Source: Aurantiochytrium sp. KH105 (lineage: Eukaryota; Sar; Bigyra; Thraustochytrida; Thraustochytriidae). Taken from it: a stretch of DNA of 64,000 bases. The number at the start of each line of letters is the position of its first letter. Within the stretch, counting starts at the first letter, position 1. The stretch covers positions 1 to 64,000 of the forward strand of contig BGKB01000019.1 in the NCBI GenBank assembly GCA_003116975.1. Direction: 5' to 3'. Positions 56,999 through 64,000 of the stretch are shown one piece after another. The notes below the pieces were generated by a model. That model worked only from the letters and a program-made list of their open reading frames with translations. It did not search any database and had not been told where the DNA came from. Position numbers and translations under genes: made by a program.

Positions 56999-58070
56999 CG
57001 TCTCCGATCCAATCTCCTCCGCCGCTCGCTCCTGATCCGCTGCAGCGGCCCGCGCGAACACGCCTCCGCTGGCGCCGCCCCCGCTCCTGCCGCGCTGCTG
57101 CTGCTGCTGCTGCTGCTGCGCGGGCTCGGCTCGGTCTGCGCGAGGTTGGGCTTCTCCTCCTCGCCTTCTGCCGCCGCGCTTGCTGGCCAAGCTTTCCTTC
57201 TCCTGCACGCCGCGGAAACAAAGGCGGCCAAGCAGAGACCGCCGCGCCGAGCCCAGCGGATGAAGGGGGCGCGGCCGGCCAGCGGCGAAGGCGAGGACGA
57301 GGGACGAGGGCAAGCGAAGAAAGCAGCGCGCAAGTCGGGGAAAGCCGCGCGCAAGTCGCGCAAAGTCGAAGCGACGGGCGCCCGGGCCCGGCCGGCGCCT
57401 GCCAGCCGCTCATTCCCGCCGCAAACCTAACCCGGCACGGCGCGAAACCACGGGGGTTACGGCGTAACGGAGGGGAACGGGGGGAGGAGGCGGTGGTTAG
57501 GCCGGTCAGGTTTGGCGAGGAGGAGGAGGGGGAGTTGGTTGGTTTGGACTGCACTTTTGACGGTTGACGACGGTCTGTCTCGGGCTGTGTCCAGCGAGTC
57601 TAGTATGAGGTTGGATCTGAGACGAAGAGGAGAGACACCGTGGGCACGAGCTGACTTGGGGTCAGCAGATGGTGAAGACTGTGTGTGACCTATCACCATT
57701 TTGGGCCTCAGTAATAAAGATGACGATTTCCATGGATGCAGACGAATGTAATTTGGAGCGAACAACGACCGAACAATGACCGTCCGACCGACCGACCATG
57801 CTCTCTCCTGATCGATCGATCATCCATCACCCTCGACCTTCATTATAGGTTGTGATGCCAAAGCAGATCGCATTCGATCTTCATGACCGTGAATAGACCA
57901 GGCAGTCACACCAAAGGAAAAAAGCAAGGGAAGAAAGGAAAGAAAAGGAAGGAAAAGAAACGCAAAAGATGAAGAAAGGATCTTTTTCGAGTTTGCACGC
58001 ATCACATTTGGCTTATGATGGATAGATGGATAGATGGATGGTGATCGAGGAAATGAAGAGTGCCGCGGTC
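56999..58070. promoter_or_regulatory. Upstream region of eIF3h
   Basis: 1.07 kb between the eIF3h start and the end of CNOT3, both minus strand. It carries a (CTG)6 run at 57101-57119, which on the eIF3h sense strand is CAG repeat in the probable 5' UTR. The remainder is GC-rich to 57480 and then less so. An AAAG/GGAAA-rich run at 57915-57965 is in the CNOT3 3' flank. No gene is seen. Confidence 0.5.
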
Positions 58071-60170
58071 TCAAGACTGAATCGGCTTGGGCTTAGGCGA
58101 GGCCGTGGGAACCTCGTCCTCGAGGTAAGCATACTCAAAGGTAAAGTTGGGCTTGATGCGCTGGCCCCAATTGGTCTCAAAGTCAAAGTAGACGTAGGTC
58201 CCAACCTCGTATTCGTCCGTCGTTGTCCTTGGCTCCTCGTGGCGCTGAAACCAGGTGTGGTACTTTTTGTGATAACGCCACGACTGACGCTTGAGCTCGC
58301 GGGCGGCGAGATACTGCTGATGCGTGTTCTGCTGATGGAAGAAGATAAAAAACAGCGTGTCCGGGTCAAGCTTTTCCATAAATGCCGCATTCGCAAAGCT
58401 TGCAGGCGGATTGGCCGGGAAGTTCGCCGGCGTGGAGAACGGATTCCGGGGTGTGTATGTCTTTGTCCTCTCCGATTCTGAGGGTCCGGGAATATGCAAT
58501 AAACTCGAATCGAGCATTGCAAGCTTTTGTCGCAGGTCAAGGCCTGGCAAAGTAATTTGCCGGGTTGGCCGCGAGTGCACCAGAGGAGGGGCATCTGCAG
58601 GAGTTCCAGCAGGAATCTGGGCCGGCGAAACCTCCTGTGCCCCCTGCAACGACTGCTGTGGCTGTGATTGAGACTGTGATGGTAACGGCTGCTTACCTGG
58701 TGGGACCGAAGAAGGTTGTGCAGATGGGGAACCGTCGGTGCTGCCACTCGTAGCGGCTCCAGTAACAGGTGGGTGGTGCTGCTGTTGCTGCTGCTGCGCT
58801 GGGGGGAGCTGCGAGACGGACTGGCCATTGGCGGAACTAGTATTGCTCGAGGCGCTGGTACCGTGCTGCAAGGTCGAAGCTGGACCCGCTCCCGGTGAAG
58901 GCTGTGCTGGTGGCAAGGTTGGCGGATGCTGACCCTGATGTGATGATGCCGAAGTCGCAGATGCCGATGATGGTGCCCCACTTGCAGATAAGGATGGTGC
59001 TTGGGGAAGTCCCTGCGGAACGGAACCTGCGGCTCTGAGCTCGTTCGAGCCGTTGCCGGAAGCCGCCGTCTCGCCCGGGGACGGCGTCCCGCGCTGAGCG
59101 CCCGTTGCGTCAACATGTTGCGCATCGGCAGTTTGCTGGGCCTCCCTAGCCTCAGCCTCCTTTCGCCGCGCTTCCTCGTCGCGCTGGCGCGCGAGCTCGA
59201 GCTTTTCCTTTTCTTTGCGTGCCTTTTGCGCTTGTTGCTGCTGCTCGAGAATAGCGGCCCGCTGCTGCTGTTGTGCGAGCAAAACATCGGTTTCCGCAGC
59301 CTCCTTGTCGTCCTTCTTCTTCTTGCTCTTGTCTTTTTTCTTCTTTTTCTTTGACTCGCCGCTGTCGTCGTCCTTTTTACTCTTCTTCTCCTTGCCGGAC
59401 GAAGCTGGCTGTGCAGCGGCGGACGAAGTAGCAGCTGCTGCGGCAGCAGCGGCTGTGACGAGTCCGTGTGAAGCCATGCGCTCCTCGAGGTCGACTTGTT
59501 CGTAGAGGGTGTCGTCATTGTAGAAATCTGGCTCCGTATTGCTTTCAATGTAAAACGAGATGTCTTCCTTGAGATCCTCAACCTCGTCGGTGTTGATCAC
59601 TCCGTTATCCACAGCGCGAATGAGCATTTCCAATTGGCCCATATGCCATTTGTGCGTGGCGATCCGTTCCTCGAGGTCCTTGATCTTATCGGCGTTCTTT
59701 GACTTCTTCTTGGCCGTGGTTGAGAGGGACTCCACGTCAGCCTCCACGGCCTCAAGCTGGGTCTGAATTTCCTCGATCCGGTCCGAGATCCAGTTTTTGC
59801 AGTCCTCTTGTGCTTGTTCCTCAGCGCTCAGCTTGCCGGTCTTACTCAGGCCTTCTCGGCTATACGCCTTGGTCTTCATCTCGCGCTCCAACTCCTTGAA
59901 CTTTTCCATTCTTTCTTCAACGGATCGTCGTGCTTCGAGTAATGGGTCTTTATTTCGGATTTCTGCGTTCGTGGCCCACGTCTTGACCTGCTCGCGCAAC
60001 CGCTGCAGTTTCTTGATTTCTTTTTTCAGATCCTGCTCATATTTCTCCTTTTGATTTTGCTGCGAGGCGGTGTGAACCTTGTCCCAAATATCATCAAAGA
60101 GCTCGTTGCCCTCCACAATCTTTTTCAAGACGCGGTCCACCTCTGCGAGGAGTTTCCTGTTGCTACTCAT
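58071..60170 (-). CDS. CNOT3: CCR4-NOT complex subunit 3 (CNOT3/Not5)
   Basis: ATG at 60170 gives 699 aa. Residues 1-235 are the Not3 N-terminal coiled coil: RKLLAEVDRVLKKIVEG, FDDIWDKVH and the EKYEQDLKKEIKKLQRLREQVK helix are near-canonical. A Lys-rich basic stretch (KKKKKDKSKKKKDD) and a charged helix lie at about 265-345. The middle (about 345-570) is Ser/Pro/Gln-rich with Gln runs. The C-terminal NOT box (about 590-690: FMEKLDPDTLFFIFF, HQQYLAARELKRQSWRYHKKY, TWFQRHEEP, YVYFD) docks Not2 and the Not1 scaffold. The complex deadenylates mRNA and couples translation speed to decay. Length is close to human CNOT3 (753). Intronless. Confidence 0.97.
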   Translation of the reverse strand: MSSNRKLLAEVDRVLKKIVEGNELFDDIWDKVHTASQQNQKEKYEQDLKKEIKKLQRLREQVKTWATNAEIRNKDPLLEARRSVEERMEKFKELEREMKTKAYSREGLSKTGKLSAEEQAQEDCKNWISDRIEEIQTQLEAVEADVESLSTTAKKKSKNADKIKDLEERIATHKWHMGQLEMLIRAVDNGVINTDEVEDLKEDISFYIESNTEPDFYNDDTLYEQVDLEERMASHGLVTAAAAAAAATSSAAAQPASSGKEKKSKKDDDSGESKKKKKKDKSKKKKDDKEAAETDVLLAQQQQRAAILEQQQQAQKARKEKEKLELARQRDEEARRKEAEAREAQQTADAQHVDATGAQRGTPSPGETAASGNGSNELRAAGSVPQGLPQAPSLSASGAPSSASATSASSHQGQHPPTLPPAQPSPGAGPASTLQHGTSASSNTSSANGQSVSQLPPAQQQQQQHHPPVTGAATSGSTDGSPSAQPSSVPPGKQPLPSQSQSQPQQSLQGAQEVSPAQIPAGTPADAPPLVHSRPTRQITLPGLDLRQKLAMLDSSLLHIPGPSESERTKTYTPRNPFSTPANFPANPPASFANAAFMEKLDPDTLFFIFFHQQNTHQQYLAARELKRQSWRYHKKYHTWFQRHEEPRTTTDEYEVGTYVYFDFETNWGQRIKPNFTFEYAYLEDEVPTASPKPKPIQS

Positions 60171-62375
60171 CTTTTCCGGTCCCTTTTTTTACGCAAGATT
60201 ATATCGCGCAAATGTACCTTCGCTCTGGGCTCTCAATCCGAGAAGAAGAAGATCGAGGCAAGAGCAAAGACAAGTGGAAAAGAAGGGTTGACGGGATTCT
60301 CGTGCGCGTGCGTCTTGTGCTCACCGCCTTCTCGCTGTCCGTCCTCGCGTACGCGTGGCCTCTCCGCGCGGTCAACCAAGAGCAGTGCTCGCAGCTCTCG
60401 CCCACGTGCGAACGTTTACTCTCCTCTGCGACGCGCGTTCCCTTTCGACGCCCCGAGGGCTCTGCGCGCGGCGCGTTGGAGCCTGCGCGAGGCCCGAGCT
60501 CTGCCGCCCGTCCGCGCGCGCGCGCGTCCGGCCGAGGCTTGCACCGCGCTGCCTTGCCTTCCTGTGTTGCGTTGCGTCGGAGAGCGCCGAGCGCGCCTTC
60601 CTGCCTGCTTCTGCCTGCCTGCCTGCCGGCCGGCCCTTCCGCCGAGCTCCTGGGGCGCCTGTCGGTGCCGCCCGCGCGCCGCCGCCGCCGCCGCCGCCGC
60701 CTCGCCTGCGCGCGCGCACAGCCCTCCGCTGCGCGAGCGTCGCTTCTTGCGACTTTGCCGCTGTTTTCGACGTCGTTGATCGCGTTCATCTTGATGCTTC
60801 TGTGACCCCCGTTCCAAAAAGATAGAACAGAAGTCCTCTGTAAAGTATTGCTGCCACGTCCCTGTGTTCTGTCCAGGGGGGCTTCTTGCGAGGTTTGCTG
60901 TAATTTATTGAGTTTATTGAGAGGAACGAGCGAACGGGTTGAGATTGGACGATGTGCGCGTCTCCGTGTCGGAGGCAGCCGCACTTCGCAAGGCAAGCAT
61001 AACGAGGAAGAGAATTTAAAGATTTGGTCGTCGCAGTGTCATTGGGAAAAGACATTTGTATCTGAGAGCAGAAAGACTTGCGCGTATGGCGGAAAAGATT
61101 TTCACATAACATAGGGCTAAACCTATGAGTGTGGCAACTTGATGAAGAAGCAAGCGCAACTACCTTCGTGGTTCATCTATTATCCAAAAGTCAAAAAATT
61201 GAAATGTTTTGCAAGCACCTGGCTGCACTCTTTTTTGTCTTTGCGAGAATGAGACTCGATAAAACCCCCTCTTTTTTTTCCACATGTGAAGGTAATTTGT
61301 GATCAATGACGGGGAAAAGCGCGATCTTAGTTTGGTTCCGCGCGTCATGATGATCCATATTTAGAAAGAGCAGCCATCGTGTTCCACCCAGCAATTTCTT
61401 CATCCTTTCGAACGCTTTCTTTTGCTCTGCTGTGGAAAAAAAAGCAAAAACGTCGGCGCCACCGACAGAAAAGAAGAACACCTCTCTCGCACGCACGATG
61501 GCATGCGTCTGCGAATTCTACATTTCCTTCACGTTTTCCCACTCCGATACGTCGACCCTCGGCGTTCCCACAGTGCCGGACTTGCAGTCAATGCGTTGCT
61601 CCTTCCTCTGTCGGTCAGCGGTGTACAATCGCTCCAGCACTCGTACGAGTCTGCGAAGCCGAGCTACAAGAAACTGTAGCCAGCATCGTCCGTCCACCCT
61701 TCATCCTCCGCCCTCTTTCCTCGTCTGCCTTCTTCCCGCCGTCGACGCGAGCTTGGCCGTCTCCATCGATCATCTTCCAGAGCATGAGCCGCGCCGTTCA
61801 GACGAAGACTTCGAAGACTTCGACCTCGAAGCCAAAGACCAAGACGGCCAAGACGAGAGTGCTCATTCACATGTCCTTCACTTCACCGGATCGACGCAGA
61901 GACGGGCCTCGCGGCAAGTGCGCCTTCCGCGCGGCGCAAGTCGGTTATAGCGCCATACCCCACTTGCGCGGGCGCCCCCAAGTGAGGCTTTGGCCGCGCC
62001 AGCCGCGCCTCGCGACGCGCGCCAGGCAGTCCGCGAGCGAGGCCGCGCTGCCGCTGCTCCGCTCCGCGCCGCGCGAGCCGCGCGAGGCGCGCGAGGCGCC
62101 GAGGCGCGGCCGGCCGGCGTTGTCCCCCCCCCCGCGCGCCCGTCTTGCGCGCGCAGCTGCGACGGGGCGCGGGAGCGGCGTCATCCACGCCCGGCCGCGC
62201 GGCCAGGATTTGCACGTGCCCGCGGCGCGCGAGCAGCCCGTGCCTCGGGCGAAGCGACGCTCCGCGCGCGCGCTCGGGCCCGTCCCTGCTGGCCCGCTCG
62301 CTGTCCGCGGCCGCTCCCGCGCAGGCGCGTCTCGTGCGCTCGAGGCTTTGCAGGGGAGAACTCGCGCCAGACACG
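60171..62375. promoter_or_regulatory. Divergent promoter region, CNOT3 and 14-3-3-like gene
   Basis: 2.2 kb between two divergent starts. It is GC-rich at 60440-60720 (with a GCC/CGC run at 60672-60700), AT-richer at 60800-61450 and very GC-rich again from 61900. A segment of near-identical AAGACTTCGA/CCAAGAC units lies at 61803-61855. Frames up to 363 codons here have no recognisable domain. No gene is seen. Confidence 0.5.
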
Positions 62376-63791
62376 ATGCTGCAACGAGGCGGCAGCGTGC
62401 GCCATGTACACCCGCCGCCCGCGGCTCTGGACGCTGCGCGCGCGCGCCGCGCCTCTGGCCGCCGCGATGACGAGGACGAAGGCTTGTCCTCTTCCGCCGC
62501 TGCTGCCGCTGCTGGTTCTGGAGCTGGAGCTGGAGCTGGCGAGGACATGGGCTTCTTTGGGAGCATGGACGCCGACCTCGTGCTCGAGGATGACGATGAG
62601 GGTGAAGACAGCGAGTGTACCGCCGCGAAAAAGCCATCCGCCGCGGCCTCGGGATCGTGCGAGCAAAATGGTGTCGCGACGGTGAGAAGCTCGGAACTCG
62701 CCAAAGCAGCCGAAGCTGCAGCCAATGCATTTGCGAGCTGCGTTGGAGGCAAGCAAGGCGACAGCCGGCTGGAACTGGCAAGCTCGAGAGAGCAAGTCTA
62801 CGCAGAGGAGGACGTCGAAGTTCTGCTCGGTAGCGACGAACGCGCCTTGGACACAGCCGTGACGGCGAGCTTGCTTCCGGACCTCTCCACGGCGAGTCTG
62901 GGAGACCTGCGTACGCTTGCCATCGTCACCGAAAAGGCCGAACTGTATGAAGATATGCGCGTGGTGATGCGGCAACTCGTCGATGTTGCCGGTTGCCTCG
63001 CGAGCGAAGAGGAGCGGCACCTCTTTGCTACCGCGTACAAGAACGTGGTGGGCGTTCGTCGCGCGAGCTGGCGTCAACTCTGCGAGATGCGTCAGTCCGA
63101 GAAGCGCCAAGAGGAGGCAGACCGCGTCAGAGCCTCGGAAGATGCTGCGCTTGCGCAGCGCGAGCTCAAGGATGACCCAGACGATCCTTTCGGAGATCTC
63201 GACAAGGTTGACGTGCCCCCCTTTCTTGCAGAGAGCCTCAACAGTCTCAATGGCATTGCAATTGACGACACGGGCGCCTCATTACCCTTTGATGACTCGA
63301 GTGACCGTTCACCCCTCGCGGTGTCCTCTGCAATTGTGCGCGAGGAACTCGAGGATGTCTGTCTCGAGATGATCGCCTTGCTACGCGAGACCTTGCTACC
63401 GAACGCGCTCGAGTCAAAGGCGGACGCGGAGATCATCATCTTTTACCAAAAGCTGATTGCGGATTATTACCGGTATCTGGCAGAGCACATGCGCGAGAGC
63501 GATCGCAAGGACTATGTGGCAGGCGCGGACCTTTTTTACAAGGAGGCCCTTGAGCTCGCGACCGGTCGCTTGCAGGCTGCCAACCCTCTGCTCCTTGGAC
63601 TGGCGCTCAATGTGTCCGTATTTTATTTCGAGGTGCTCAATCTTCCCGACAAGGCGTGTCAGCTCGCGAAGGAGAAGCACGATGCCGCAGCGCGCGCGCT
63701 CGAATCTGCTGTAGAAGCCGACAAGGATGCCTCATTATTGCTCGATTTGCTACGAGAAAATCTCACGGTGTGGACAATGTCTGAAACCTGA
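62376..63791 (+). CDS. Divergent, enlarged 14-3-3 protein, 471 aa
   Basis: First ATG in frame is 62376; the frame is open 77 codons upstream without ATG. Residues 1-165 are an added N-terminal region (Ala/Gly run, acidic patch DDDEGEDSE) absent from ordinary 14-3-3 proteins, which are near 245 aa. The 14-3-3 fold begins at about 175. Binding-groove residues are kept: Lys and Arg in AYKNVVGVRRASWR (about 219-232), Arg-Tyr in DYYRYLAE (about 362-369) and Asn in LGLALNVSVFYFEVLN (about 405-420). The end LLRENLTVWT is canonical. An acidic insertion of about 60 residues (about 245-315, DDPDDPFGDLDKVDV) lies between helices 3 and 4. So it probably still binds phosphopeptides, with extra regulatory parts. 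14-3-3 proteins dimerise through helices 1-4, near both additions. Confidence 0.92.
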   Translation: MLQRGGSVRHVHPPPAALDAARARRASGRRDDEDEGLSSSAAAAAAGSGAGAGAGEDMGFFGSMDADLVLEDDDEGEDSECTAAKKPSAAASGSCEQNGVATVRSSELAKAAEAAANAFASCVGGKQGDSRLELASSREQVYAEEDVEVLLGSDERALDTAVTASLLPDLSTASLGDLRTLAIVTEKAELYEDMRVVMRQLVDVAGCLASEEERHLFATAYKNVVGVRRASWRQLCEMRQSEKRQEEADRVRASEDAALAQRELKDDPDDPFGDLDKVDVPPFLAESLNSLNGIAIDDTGASLPFDDSSDRSPLAVSSAIVREELEDVCLEMIALLRETLLPNALESKADAEIIIFYQKLIADYYRYLAEHMRESDRKDYVAGADLFYKEALELATGRLQAANPLLLGLALNVSVFYFEVLNLPDKACQLAKEKHDAAARALESAVEADKDASLLLDLLRENLTVWTMSET

Positions 63792-64000
63792 AACTTGATC
63801 ACGAAACGAATAAAGACTAGGCCAACACCCTTATCCCAATACGATTTTTTACTTATACATTATATAGCTGGCTGGCTCCTCGTGTGCGAGGACCCGCGAC
63901 CGAGCGCTTGGACTCTTTTCTTGTCCAACTCGTTCATCTTTTTATCCTTCCTTCCCTTGTTCTCAAAGGCTTGCTGACTTGCTGTTGTGCTGGTTTGCTG
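63792..64000. other. 3' flank of the 14-3-3 gene
   Basis: An AATAAA at 63809-63814, 18 bp past the stop, is a possible polyadenylation signal. The remainder shows nothing recognisable. Confidence 0.4.

Noticed and set aside
61379..62470. 363-codon plus-strand frame before the 14-3-3 gene
   Set aside because: Lys/Thr and Arg/Ala-rich, no recognisable domain, and it overlaps the 14-3-3 start in another frame.

Overview
This is a eukaryotic nuclear window, GC-rich in its genes, with about 18 protein-coding genes. Nearly every gene is one uninterrupted reading frame, including one of about 4,200 codons. Intron-poor genes, high GC, long divergent promoter regions full of short tandem repeats and several protist-style domain fusions suggest a stramenopile protist, most likely a thraustochytrid/labyrinthulomycete (Aurantiochytrium/Hondaea type). 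The organism is an inference; gene identities are read from the sequence.

Layout. 1-261: edge-truncated reading frame, possibly a retroelement gag. 944-5686 (-): receptor fusing a solute-binding-like ectodomain, an EGF module, a class C GPCR seven-helix core, a coiled coil, SAM and WW domains. 6479-7018 (-): small unknown protein. 7019-10877: no gene, several microsatellites. 10878-11774 (+): phospholipid scramblase. 12124-16230 (-): IQ-motif/TPR protein. 16380-17168 (-) and 17696-19912 (+): a TFIIIC triple-barrel-like protein divergent from a PHD-finger protein. 20147-21127 (-): a soluble protein made only of P-type ATPase N-terminal and actuator-domain sequence, without membrane helices or catalytic core. 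22669-22980 (+): complex III subunit 7. 23672-25021 (-) and 25381-26391 (+): a divergent pair, glycosyltransferase-like protein and double-hotdog thioesterase.

26392-33190 has no convincing gene and is rich in simple repeats; it precedes a polyQ protein (33191-34693, +). Then come the giant USP-family deubiquitinase (35176-47856, +), whose stop codon overlaps that of a convergent NF-YB-like histone-fold protein (47853-48590, -), and directly upstream of that a RING finger fused to an OSCA/TMEM63-like channel (48617-51775, -). The right end holds an unknown 209-aa protein, a beta-propeller-like protein, eIF3h, CNOT3/Not5 and an enlarged, insertion-bearing 14-3-3 protein.

Functionally the window mixes housekeeping genes (translation initiation, deadenylation, respiration, Pol III and chromatin factors) with signalling and membrane proteins. 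There is no operon or pathway cluster. The best novelty candidates are single proteins with unprecedented-looking architectures: the solute-binding/class C receptor with SAM and WW tail, the orphan P-type ATPase actuator protein, and the RING-OSCA fusion.
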